From assembly GCF_014534745.1 (NCBI RefSeq), contig NZ_JACVVP010000050.1, forward strand, positions 1 through 56,210: a stretch of DNA of 56,210 nucleotides, written 5' to 3'. Below the pieces are notes generated by a model that saw nothing but the letters and a program-made list of their open reading frames with translations, ran no database searches and was not told where the DNA came from. Position numbers and translations under genes: made by a program. Below, piece by piece: positions 48,184 through 56,140 of the stretch. The DNA comes from Flammeovirga sp. EKP202 (lineage in GTDB: Bacteria; Bacteroidota; Bacteroidia; Cytophagales; Flammeovirgaceae). The first letter of the stretch is position 1; every line of letters starts with the position of its first letter.

Positions 48184-50289
48184 TTATAGCTCTTCAAACT
48201 CAATATACTCAGAAACATCAGCAGGTGCTTTTTGTTCATACACATAGTTCATATCGGGTCTTGCCACACTATGGTTATGAAGCGTATATTGATTTTTTAG
48301 TTCAGTGATGAGAGGTATAATCAGTTCAACTTTTACAGGATCAATATGAATCATATAGGGCGTGAGTTTTCCTTTTTTCTGTATGATTTCAGTTAAGTTT
48401 TTTACCACCTGATCTACGTCTTTATTGACAGAACCAATGATTTCTATTTTATCAAACTTTCCTTTTTCATTTAGGATCATCGAAAGAAAATAATGTCCAT
48501 TACAATTCTTATCAATACTTTCTTGAACTAAAGAACTATTCTCTATCATATACTTATCAATAATTCTTTGAATAGGAGAAAAATCAAGTTCTTGAATTTG
48601 ATCCGTATAAGAATAGATTCTTTGATTGTTTTCAACTCTACTCAAAAAGATAAGCTTTTCATAGGAAAACTGAATGTCTGTTTCATTTTTGGTGTATGGG
48701 TCAGCGATTGAGAATCGTTGATTTTCAAATTCAACAGGGTTTCCATTTGCATCATTGAGGGCATCAAAAGTAGGGTAGTAGAAATTCTTATGGTATCGTT
48801 CTATCATCATTTCTACGATATGATAACTGTAGAATATTTTACTCGATCCTGGATAAAATATATTATAGCTCATTACATTTCCTTTTAAATCATATTTGTA
48901 CTGGGCTATAAGTTGCTTGTTAGAGTAAAAAGAGGATGTACCTATTTTGGTATACAACTGATCTAGATTAGAACCGTAATTTATGACTGCAATTTTTTCA
49001 TTATTCTGATAATAAGTAATCGTGAAATAACGGTTATTGAAAGCTGTAACTTTTCCTTTGTAGCTCGTTTTTTCGGAAGTAGGATGCCACGTTTTTGTAA
49101 AGTAAAAAGGTTTACTGTTCGTGTAGCTATCATAATAGTTTTTCAATTTAAAAAACCGATGGATCTTATCTGCATTAAACTGATTTCTATTATTTCTTAA
49201 CTCAAAAGTACTCAACTGACCATGAAAAACAGAATCATCAGCATTGGTGATCGCTCTATCTTCCAATTGATGAGTCGTTAAATTTTTAATCATGCGCCCC
49301 CAAAAAGTAGACCTTTGATGATAGCTAAATACAGTTTTTTCATTCACTTCCTGGTATTGATTAATGGTTTCCCATAAGCCTTGCTTTTTGTTGAAGACAA
49401 AATTTTGAGGACGTGTCACACCAATACTTTGAGCGTATTCATGTAAATGATCTACTTTACATTTGTAACCCAATACTAAAGGTTTTTGAGTTACTTTTCC
49501 TTTCTCAAGAATGGATTTTACCGTAAAAATAGAATCTTGAACTGATACAAGTGTTTTAAAATTATAAGGTATCAATTCAGTTTCAAATTCGGTGGTTAAT
49601 AGTTTTTTATACTTTATGCTTTTGTTACTGATATAATAAAAAACGGTATCTTGTTTACCACTGTTGTAGGTAAGTATTCCTTTCGTGTAGTTGTAATTTT
49701 TTTGTTTTAATAACGTAAGGTTGGTCGCGGAGTAAATAGAATCGTTGATGAAAATATCTTCCAATACTGCTGTATTATAGGTAGACCAATAATTATCAGT
49801 CTTTTCCTTATAGAAAAATAATTCTTCGATTCTGCCTGACCGATTGACGATTTGCTCACCAAAAGCGAAATTGCCATAATTCATACTGGAAAGAATTGAA
49901 TATTTTCTTTTCGTCATTTTACCTTTCACATAGGCACTATAGACGATTTTTGTAGAATCTTGTCCTATGGTTACACTATTGATTTGTCTTCCACTAATAA
50001 CATTGACTTCTATATCATCAACATTCTTTTTAAAGTGAAAATTACCATTGATATTTTTGATATATCCTGATAAAACACTTTCATCCTTTAGGCGTATTTT
50101 CCCTTTTGCAAAATCTTGGATTTCTGTTTTAAGAATTAACTTTTTCTTTGGAGCAAAGTTAAAGTCCATAATAACCCCATTGAGCGGTAATCCATTGACA
50201 TCCGTTTTTATCCCCATAGGGTTTTGAGAATAAGAATGTACATTTAAAACAAGTAGAACACTTAGTAAATTAAAAAATCGTAGTCGCAT
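48184..50289 (-). CDS. Large secreted protein of unknown function
   Basis: 701 aa, not recognised. A signal peptide ends near residue 21 (…LNVHSYSQ). The rest is rich in beta-strand-like segments with Tyr/Phe/Lys and repeated short patterns of the toxin-antitoxin-unrelated MORN/YD style (YKGKVTAFNNRYFTITYYQN, YKYDLKGNVMSYNIFYPG). This suggests a repetitive beta structure, though I cannot name it. The last about 130 residues (HYFLSMILNEKGKFDKIEII… IIQKKGKLTPYMIHIDPVKV) resemble a TonB C-terminal-like fold. There is no lipobox and no T9SS sorting domain, so it is probably periplasmic. It stands alone, convergent with the efflux operon. Confidence 0.6.
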   Translation of the reverse strand: MRLRFFNLLSVLLVLNVHSYSQNPMGIKTDVNGLPLNGVIMDFNFAPKKKLILKTEIQDFAKGKIRLKDESVLSGYIKNINGNFHFKKNVDDIEVNVISGRQINSVTIGQDSTKIVYSAYVKGKMTKRKYSILSSMNYGNFAFGEQIVNRSGRIEELFFYKEKTDNYWSTYNTAVLEDIFINDSIYSATNLTLLKQKNYNYTKGILTYNSGKQDTVFYYISNKSIKYKKLLTTEFETELIPYNFKTLVSVQDSIFTVKSILEKGKVTQKPLVLGYKCKVDHLHEYAQSIGVTRPQNFVFNKKQGLWETINQYQEVNEKTVFSYHQRSTFWGRMIKNLTTHQLEDRAITNADDSVFHGQLSTFELRNNRNQFNADKIHRFFKLKNYYDSYTNSKPFYFTKTWHPTSEKTSYKGKVTAFNNRYFTITYYQNNEKIAVINYGSNLDQLYTKIGTSSFYSNKQLIAQYKYDLKGNVMSYNIFYPGSSKIFYSYHIVEMMIERYHKNFYYPTFDALNDANGNPVEFENQRFSIADPYTKNETDIQFSYEKLIFLSRVENNQRIYSYTDQIQELDFSPIQRIIDKYMIENSSLVQESIDKNCNGHYFLSMILNEKGKFDKIEIIGSVNKDVDQVVKNLTEIIQKKGKLTPYMIHIDPVKVELIIPLITELKNQYTLHNHSVARPDMNYVYEQKAPADVSEYIEFEEL

Positions 50290-50500
50290 AACATGTTAAA
50301 TAATAGTACACATTTCTAGTATCGTAATCAATAATAGTAGAATTATAGATGGGTGGTAGTAGAAGTGTGTTTCAGTAAATTAGTTAGAGATAATGGCAAA
50401 AATAGTGATATTTTAAGAATATTTATGAAAATAGTGCCGATTAATTATTGAATTCCATACTCTGATTAAGTTATCTGCCATAAAATGAAAGATTTCGAAC

Positions 50501-50887
50501 ACTTACAAACTAAATTATCATCAACTTTCAATTGGTATTTATACAAGCTTTTTTATTTTCTACTTTCAAACTTCCTTCTTCTTCATTTTTCCATTGATGA
50601 AAAACGAAGCAAAAAATCTAGGCTTAGAAGTCAAAAGCTAAATTCCATTCCTCTCGCCTAAATGATTTTAAACTCGCTAAAGCTCAAACAAGAAAATCAT
50701 TTTTAACGGCTCACTTCATGAAACTCTTGACGCTTTTCCCTTCAAGGCCGAGGGAAGAAGTAGCAAATGAAAATTGGGTAGTAAGTCCACTGGCGCGAAT
50801 GTTAAGCGATAGCGTCATTCGTGTCCTACAGATCAGCAGAAATCTCCTGATTTCTAAACACCGTAAATATTCGAAAACATAGTTTAC
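50501..50887 (-). repeat. Dispersed intergenic repeat, copy 3 (reverse orientation, type A)
   Basis: Reverse complement of copy 1, from TTACAAACTAAATTATCATC (50507) past CTTCAAGGCCGAGGG (50740s) into the type A flank with GCGCGAATGTTAAGCGATAG, which can pair with CATTCG. The outermost part (50826-50887) resembles a fragment at about 37470-37535. Confidence 0.75.
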
Positions 50888-51049
50888 AATTTAATAAGGT
50901 GTATCACCCAAAATCAACTAAACTTCTCGACCATCCAAAATATAGTCTCATCAATTATATTGCTTTTTGGCTTTGTAAATCAAAAGAATAACGTTTAGAA
51001 AGCACTTTTTGAATCAAAATGAAGTTTTATTGTTAATGAATTTATTTAA

Positions 51050-51067
51050 GTTTCCTTTTAAGGAAAC
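51050..51067. promoter_or_regulatory. Operator-like palindrome 6 (second locus)
   Basis: GTTTCC-TTTTAA-GGAAAC, perfect, followed by AAAGTATCATATTTG as at the efflux locus. Confidence 0.6.
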
Positions 51068-51173
51068 AAAGTATCATATTTGTATTGTCAAGTTACAACA
51101 ACGAAATCAAATATTATATTTAGAACCTTTGCAATAAAGTGAATTTAGTATTTGGTCGAAGTATAAATTATTA

Positions 51174-51191
51174 GTTTCCATTTATAGAAAT
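51174..51191. promoter_or_regulatory. Degenerate operator-like half site
   Basis: GTTTCC-ATTTAT-AGAAAT. The left half is perfect and the right half has two mismatches. Confidence 0.3.
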
Positions 51192-51287
51192 ATAATTTAA
51201 TTTAGAATAACATTGACGAACCAAAAGATAGATTTTTGAAATTTATTTTTACTGAAAATCATAATAAAAAATTGCTATAACCAATTG

Positions 51288-51305
51288 GTTTCCTGAGTGG
51301 GAAAC
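51288..51305. promoter_or_regulatory. Operator-like palindrome 7, before the second micro-peptide
   Basis: GTTTCC-TGAGTG-GGAAAC, perfect, ending 17 bases before the ATG of the 27-aa peptide at 51323. Confidence 0.6.
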
Positions 51306-51322
51306 TATTAAAAATTTGCCTT

Positions 51323-51406
51323 ATGAAAAATGAAATAATACTTCGAATAAAGCGATACGTTCAGTTAATAATTACTTGGGTGATATCGATAACCATTACA
51401 AGTTAA
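51323..51406 (+). CDS. 27-aa hydrophobic micro-peptide, second copy
   Basis: ATG at 51323, TAA at 51404-51406. It starts MKNEIILRIKRY, followed by a hydrophobic stretch (VQLIITWVISITI). Same length and same N-terminal charge pattern as the peptide at 41218, with synonymous codon differences at shared positions. It is framed by palindromes 7 and 8. There is no RND pump behind this copy, so an exclusive role as a pump subunit is less likely unless it acts in trans. Confidence 0.6.
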   Translation: MKNEIILRIKRYVQLIITWVISITITS

Positions 51407-51492
51407 TGGAAGTAATAGCGAACCTTTTTATCATTTAACTTAACCTGCTCATGTTATTTAAAACACATGAAGTAGAAACCTATTATCAAATT

Positions 51493-51510
51493 GTTTCCTA
51501 TTTTGGAAAC
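51493..51510. promoter_or_regulatory. Operator-like palindrome 8, before the 51527 frame
   Basis: GTTTCC-TATTTT-GGAAAC, perfect, 16 bases before the ATG at 51527, mirroring palindrome 5 before the TolC fusion. Confidence 0.6.
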
Positions 51511-51526
51511 CAAGTCAATCTAAATC

Positions 51527-51718
51527 ATGAAAAATATACTACTAGTCGTTTTTATTGTTTTTTATAGTCTTGTGTTAATGACACAAGATCAAACCAAGGC
51601 GGGCTTCCAAATTATAAGGGAGACCATTGAGGAACACTCATTAGAAAACAAATTAGATCAAGAAAATAATAAGTCTTTTATAGAATTACTTTTCGAAGTC
51701 AAAGACACTGTTGATTAA
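51527..51718 (+). CDS. 63-aa remnant of a TolC-fusion gene start, or small secreted protein
   Basis: The first about 26 residues (MKNILLVVFIVFYSLVLMTQ then DQTKAG) match the TolC-fusion start at 41506 (MKNLLLFIFIVCYSSVLMGQ then DQIKIG). After that the sequence diverges into an acidic, helix-like tail (TIEEHSLENKLDQENNKSF) and stops. This is either a truncated duplicate or a short gene made by joining the copied signal peptide to other sequence. A signal peptide is still present, so a small secreted peptide is possible. The 180-aa gene starts 36 bases downstream. Confidence 0.5.
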   Translation: MKNILLVVFIVFYSLVLMTQDQTKAGFQIIRETIEEHSLENKLDQENNKSFIELLFEVKDTVD

Positions 51719-51754
51719 CTGAAAAAACCTTCAAAAAATTTAATTGCTACCCTT

Positions 51755-52297
51755 ATGTCAATCATCGTTATACAAGCCATTGCTTCTGCTATATCTATTC
51801 CAACTGAAATGGACAATATCAATCTTCACCTAAAAGATGAACAAGTGGTCTCGATTACTAAGAAAGAATGGAAAAGAGGAAAACGGTTTAGTGATGCGTC
51901 TACTTTTGTGTATATGCGTGATAAAAAGCTTCATGTCATCGATGTAGAGGATATAGAATCGATACGCTATGAGTCAGTGGAGACCTACAACAAGACTGTA
52001 AATTTTATGGAGGAATACGCTAAAATTCAACCATTAAAAGAAGAAACCAAACAGTATTACCATACAAAAAGGCACAAAAGAGGTCGGTTCTCTCAAGTGT
52101 TAGGAGTTGGTGCTGTATGTGTAGGGGCCACAGTGGCACCATTGGTATTAGTGGTCTCGCCAATTCCGCTGGTGCAGGCTGTCAATCGATTAAAAAAAGT
52201 GGATTATCAATACTGCCTTAAAGGAAAAGAATGGAAGAAATTGAAATCCTATCACAAAGCACAAATCAAATATTTTAAACAAAAAGCGACAATCTAA
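51755..52297 (+). CDS. Hypothetical membrane-associated protein
   Basis: 180 aa, not recognised. The N-terminus is mildly hydrophobic (MSIIVIQAIASAISIP) and could be a weak signal sequence. A strand-rich part follows (NINLHLKDEQVVSITKKEW… FVYMRDKKLHVIDVEDIESI). A basic segment (YYHTKRHKRGRFSQ) precedes one clear membrane helix of about 30 residues (VLGVGAVCVGATVAPLVLVV, then SPIPLVQAV). The C-terminus is basic (KKLKSYHKAQIKYFKQKA). It lies 13 bases upstream of the outer-membrane barrel gene, so a common operon is likely: 51323, 51527, 51755, 52311, 53071. Confidence 0.6.
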   Translation: MSIIVIQAIASAISIPTEMDNINLHLKDEQVVSITKKEWKRGKRFSDASTFVYMRDKKLHVIDVEDIESIRYESVETYNKTVNFMEEYAKIQPLKEETKQYYHTKRHKRGRFSQVLGVGAVCVGATVAPLVLVVSPIPLVQAVNRLKKVDYQYCLKGKEWKKLKSYHKAQIKYFKQKATI

Positions 52298-52310
52298 AAA
52301 TCAGAAAATA

Positions 52311-53066
52311 ATGAAACTTAAATCAATTTATCTATCGTCATTAATGTTGTTTTTGACACTGATCTCTTATGCTGAAACGAAAGAAAAGGAACCCGCTTAT
52401 GACCGAGGTATCACAAATAGAACCTTCATACCCAAAGGGCAATGGATGGTTGGTGCCTCCTTCAATTACTCTCAGCATTTCAATGATAATTACCAGTTTT
52501 TGGTTTTGAATGAATGGGATGGAAGCGGTTATAATTTAAGAATAAGTCCATTTTTTGGCTATTTTGTAAAGGATGATTTAGCTATAGGTGGGCGTGTGAC
52601 CTATGCTAGAAAAGGATTGAACATCGATAATTTACAACTGGATCTTGGAGACGATATTAATTTATCTGTAGAAGGAATGAGTGATGTTTCCCATATGGTG
52701 TACACTACATTCTTTATGAGGAATTATATCAGTTTGGGAAAGGGAAACCGATTCGGCTTGTTCAATGAAGTGAGTTTATCTTATGGTTATGGGCAATCTA
52801 AAAGCCTGAATATGGAAAACGGTCCTCATGATATTGTGGGTGTTCACTCTACTTTGCATGAGTTGAATATTGGAATTTCTCCAGGTATGGTGGCTTTCAT
52901 CAACAATAACCTGGCCTTGGAAGTAAAAATGGATGTAATCGGCTTCAATTTTAAGAATACAGAACAGGTCGAAAATCAAGTCAATACGGGTTCTAGAACG
53001 ACGAGCAGTGCCAACTTCGACTTGGATATTTTCTCTTTAAACATTGGTCTAACTTTATTTATCTAA
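52311..53066 (+). CDS. Outer-membrane beta-barrel protein
   Basis: 251 aa. Signal peptide to about residue 21 (…LISYAETK). Alternating amphipathic strands with Gly and aromatic residues follow (GQWMVGASFNYSQHF, YNLRISPFFGYFVKDDLAIG, LHELNIGISPGMVAFINNNL) and the chain ends FSLNIGLTLFI, a C-terminal barrel strand. About eight to ten strands can be counted by eye. The role is unknown. It is 4 bases upstream of the PCMD-domain lipoprotein gene, and I recall that PCMD proteins are often next to such barrels in Bacteroidota. Confidence 0.72.
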   Translation: MKLKSIYLSSLMLFLTLISYAETKEKEPAYDRGITNRTFIPKGQWMVGASFNYSQHFNDNYQFLVLNEWDGSGYNLRISPFFGYFVKDDLAIGGRVTYARKGLNIDNLQLDLGDDINLSVEGMSDVSHMVYTTFFMRNYISLGKGNRFGLFNEVSLSYGYGQSKSLNMENGPHDIVGVHSTLHELNIGISPGMVAFINNNLALEVKMDVIGFNFKNTEQVENQVNTGSRTTSSANFDLDIFSLNIGLTLFI

Positions 53067-53070
53067 ACAC

Positions 53071-54399
53071 ATGAAAAAGATTATATTATTATTAACGGTT
53101 ACTTTAGGTCTAGGTGCTTGTATCAAAAATGACATTCCATATCCCTATGTTTTTGGCAAAATCATATCTTTTCAGTTGGAAGGACAAAGTGGCAATGCCA
53201 TTATTTCAGAAGAGGATCAAAGTGTAGAAATAAGGGTACCTTTTGGAACGGATCGATCAGCACTGCATGTTACCGGTATTGAATTGACGGAAGAAGCAAC
53301 CATAACTCCTGATCCATTTGAGGTTACAGATTATACGGAAGATGTGAAGTTTGTGATTTCAACTTATCAGGAGTACGAATGGACAATTTCGGTTATTGAA
53401 GATGATTTTGATATTGTATTCCATCATTTTGAAATCGAAGGGCAAATATCTGCAGACATTAATCAAAGTAATTATACAATTGATGTGGTGATTGAGGACA
53501 ATGCAGATATTAAAAACCTAACCATTAAAACCTTTCATTACGCTCCTGAAGATGTAACGGTAGTTCCTTATCCGTATGATGTTCGTGATTTTTCTGAGGG
53601 TGTAGTCTTTATTTTTGATGAGATTGAATGGACCATCAATGTGACTTTCCAAGATGGTGATACGGAAAGAATTGGCGATCAAATTTTATACTCAGATTTT
53701 ATGACTTGGTATTATGGAGGTCGTAAATCCAATGAATCCAATAGCAGCAGAAAGTTCTACATTCCTGGAGAAGATTTTGAAGGAACACCTTGGAGAACCG
53801 GAGATGTAGGAGCGGCGGATTTGATCATTCCAACAGGAGTAAGAACGGTGTACCCTTCATCCTCAGAAGAGGAATACGAATACACTACTTTAAAAACCAC
53901 TTCAGCTTTGGGCGTTGTGGCGGCAGGTTCTCTTTTTGTGGGAGAGATCCAAGGAAGTGGACTCACCAATGTGAGAACAGATTTCGGTATCCCATTTACA
54001 GATCAGCCTAAAAGTTTTGAAACAGACATTCAATATATACCAGCACCTTACAATGGAAATATGGACCAATGTGATGTCTACGTTCTATTGCAAGTCAGAG
54101 AAGGAACTGGAGATGATGAAAAACGTTACCGTCTAGCGACTGCTTGGTTTAGATCAGACGAAAAGATGGAAGATTTTGAGAATATCAACCTTCCTTTCCT
54201 TTATGGTAATCATAACGATTTAGCACCTTTTATGATGCCTTCTTCCTCTAATGAGCGAATGCCCGAACATGGTTTTGCTAGCTTAGATCAGTCACCTACG
54301 CATATTATTGTAGTGTATTCGTCAAGTTTTGATGGAGCCAATTTTAGAGGTGGAGTAGGAAGTGAACTACGAGTGAAAGATTTTCAATTGAAGTATTGA
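53071..54399 (+). CDS. PCMD-domain lipoprotein (putative carbohydrate metabolism domain)
   Basis: 442 aa. Lipobox at Cys17 (LGLGACIKND). Two Ig-like or DUF-type beta-sandwich segments lie at about 25-115 and 118-200 (ISFQLEGQSGNAIISEEDQS, FEIEGQISADINQSNYTIDV). The PCMD domain fills about 205-442 (DFMTWYYGGRKSNESNSSRK, W.TGDVGAADLIIP, AAGSLFVGEIQGSG, SSFDGANFRGGVGSELRVKD). In this family a glycan-related role is proposed only from gene context. It closes the operon and is followed by a strong terminator at 54409. Confidence 0.8.
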   Translation: MKKIILLLTVTLGLGACIKNDIPYPYVFGKIISFQLEGQSGNAIISEEDQSVEIRVPFGTDRSALHVTGIELTEEATITPDPFEVTDYTEDVKFVISTYQEYEWTISVIEDDFDIVFHHFEIEGQISADINQSNYTIDVVIEDNADIKNLTIKTFHYAPEDVTVVPYPYDVRDFSEGVVFIFDEIEWTINVTFQDGDTERIGDQILYSDFMTWYYGGRKSNESNSSRKFYIPGEDFEGTPWRTGDVGAADLIIPTGVRTVYPSSSEEEYEYTTLKTTSALGVVAAGSLFVGEIQGSGLTNVRTDFGIPFTDQPKSFETDIQYIPAPYNGNMDQCDVYVLLQVREGTGDDEKRYRLATAWFRSDEKMEDFENINLPFLYGNHNDLAPFMMPSSSNERMPEHGFASLDQSPTHIIVVYSSSFDGANFRGGVGSELRVKDFQLKY

Positions 54400-54408
54400 T
54401 AAAAAATG

Positions 54409-54441
54409 AGGAGTCATTCTTAGTTTAAGAATGACTCCTTT
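54409..54441 (+). terminator. Rho-independent terminator
   Basis: A perfect 13-bp stem AGGAGTCATTCTT (54409-54421) with AAGAATGACTCCT (54427-54439), then TT. The A-run before it also suits the opposite strand. About 190 bases of AT-rich sequence without features follow up to the next gene end. Confidence 0.85.
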
Positions 54442-54631
54442 AAGCAGTTGTACAATTAAAATCGTAAGTTTTAGATTTTCTTTTTTAGCCTACTCTGCGT
54501 TAGAATATCATCACGTAGCTTCGGCTATGCTCTTCTATTCTACCTTGAATAGACTAAAAATAATAATAATCCAACCTCTACCAATTTCAAATGTGCAACT
54601 GCTTAAAATAGGTAAAGATGATCTATCGAGG

Positions 54632-55444
54632 TTAGAATATCATTTTCATTTCTGAGCATTCATCCTTATAAATATACATCACCAATGCCTTCATAGCTTC
54701 TTCCTTACTTTGCGCTTTGGCAAGCATTTCAACTCTTTTGTAAGCGGAATCTACTGTCCAAACCTCTTTTTTATTATACCATATAAAAGTTACTCCCTTA
54801 ATAGTGAAATATGATTCTCCATCCTTACTTTTTGAATGGAGGCTGTTGTTTTCACTTTCAAAACGATTCCCCTTTGGTGCTGTAACTCTTGTGATTACGC
54901 TGCCTGTGTTTGGGTTTGAATATACTTCACAAGTACATTTCCCTTGAAATTGTTCCTCTTCTAGAACAGTTACATTAAATTCTAGAATTGACCATTTTCC
55001 TTTTTGAGCCACAAAAGTTGCAGTAATAAACTCCGAACCTTTAGATAATACTCTTCTATTATCATCACTGATTAGGTTGTATTTTAATGCAAAAGTACAG
55101 ACACCCAAATTGCCCTGCATTTTAGTAGAGAAAATTTCTAAGTCCGATTCTCTATGTACATTTTGTTCCAACTGATTATTTAAAGCTGTTTTATAGCCTT
55201 CTTTTCCCATTGAAAAATGACGGCGTTTCCCATCAACAGATGTTCTTGTCACTTTAATGGTAAGATCAGGATGCAGATACTGCATCAATTGTTCTACATT
55301 TTCTTTATTATACCCTTTTTTATTTTTCTCGACCATCTTTGTAATGATCTCTTTCATCTCATTTTCTGTCTGAGCAAAAGTGGAAGAGAGTGTCAATACT
55401 ACGGTAAGAAAAGCAATAATTGTAGGTAGAAATATTTTTCTCAT
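54632..55444 (-). CDS. Secreted NTF2-like (SnoaL/DUF4440-type) protein
   Basis: 270 aa. Signal peptide ends near residue 25 (…LSSTFAQ). Residues about 28-155 fit an NTF2-like alpha+beta cone: helix EMKEIITKMVEKNKKGYNKE, VEQLMQYLHPDLTIKV, then strands GVCTFALKYNLISDDNRR and ITATFVAQKGKWSILEFNVT. Such domains in SnoaL/DUF4440 proteins are often binding or enzyme folds, with no activity assignable here. The C-terminal about 110 residues (CTCEVYSNPNTGS… EEAMKALVMYIYKDECSEMK) are unrecognised and contain four Cys. Single gene; no partner nearby. Confidence 0.62.
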   Translation of the reverse strand: MRKIFLPTIIAFLTVVLTLSSTFAQTENEMKEIITKMVEKNKKGYNKENVEQLMQYLHPDLTIKVTRTSVDGKRRHFSMGKEGYKTALNNQLEQNVHRESDLEIFSTKMQGNLGVCTFALKYNLISDDNRRVLSKGSEFITATFVAQKGKWSILEFNVTVLEEEQFQGKCTCEVYSNPNTGSVITRVTAPKGNRFESENNSLHSKSKDGESYFTIKGVTFIWYNKKEVWTVDSAYKRVEMLAKAQSKEEAMKALVMYIYKDECSEMKMIF

Positions 55445-55810
55445 AGTTTTGGATTTATTATAATTTTATAGCAAATAATGATCTTGAAATCAGTGTTTTT
55501 GGTCTGACGGTCAGTTGAAAGTATAAGAGTTTTTGAGCTTGAAATGTTTATCTTTGATTTTCAGATTAAGAACATTTCTTGATCAAACTCCTTTTAGCTT
55601 CTGAACTATTTTCGTCTATTAGAAAGTTAATGATGATGCAAATGAAAACAAAATGTATTACTATGAATTCTTTAAAAAATTGATACTATTTTGAAGGCTA
55701 GTTAAAAGAGCTCATAAATGATGAAGTTTTCAACCTTTGCCTTTATCTATATATGAAGACCTTAGAAAATTCTTTCTCTTCTATTGGACATATATATTAA
55801 TTAAGTAGAT
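55445..55810. other. Intergenic region, nothing recognised
   Basis: AT-rich sequence upstream of the 54632 gene, presumably holding its promoter. No gene or hairpin of note seen. Confidence 0.35.
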
Positions 55811-56140
55811 TGTAAACTAAATTACCGTCAACTTTCAATCGAACTTTCTACAAGTTTGCAAAGATCTTCTTTCAAACTTCCCTCTTCTTCGTTTTAGTCT
55901 TAACACAAAAACGAAGCAAAAACTCAAGGCTTAGAAGTCAAAAGCTAAATTCCATTTCTCTCGCTTAAATAATTTTAAACTCGCTTTGCTCAAACAAGAA
56001 AATCATTTTTAACGGCTCATTTCATTAAATTCTTGACTCTTTTCCCTTCAAGGCCGATTTAGATACTACTAAATGATTACTTGATTACAGATCAAAAGGC
56101 GAGGGTTTTATAATTATCTTCTAAAATGTGGTGCTGTAGG
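55811..56140 (-). repeat. Dispersed intergenic repeat, copy 4 (reverse orientation, type B)
   Basis: Reverse complement of copy 2. It starts TGTAAACTAAATTACCGTCA, passes CTTCAAGGCCGA near 56048 and ends in the type B flank (TACTACTAAATGATTACTTG … CTGTAGG). It directly abuts the insertion-sequence-like end at 56141. Confidence 0.75.

Larger units (their letters stand above)
50290..51322. other. 1-kb gap: dispersed repeat copy 3 followed by an operator cluster
   Basis: The left half (to about 50890) is dispersed repeat copy 3. The right half is AT-rich and holds palindromes at 51050, 51174 (half site) and 51288, leading into the micro-peptide at 51323. The segment after the first palindrome (AAAGTATCATATTTGTAT) matches those after palindromes 1 and 3 of the efflux locus. 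No counterpart of the regulator gene is present. Confidence 0.55.

Noticed and set aside
54431-54655. Plus-strand 74-aa frame
   Set aside because: It starts inside a terminator stem, runs into the 3' end of a real - strand gene and has no protein-like composition.
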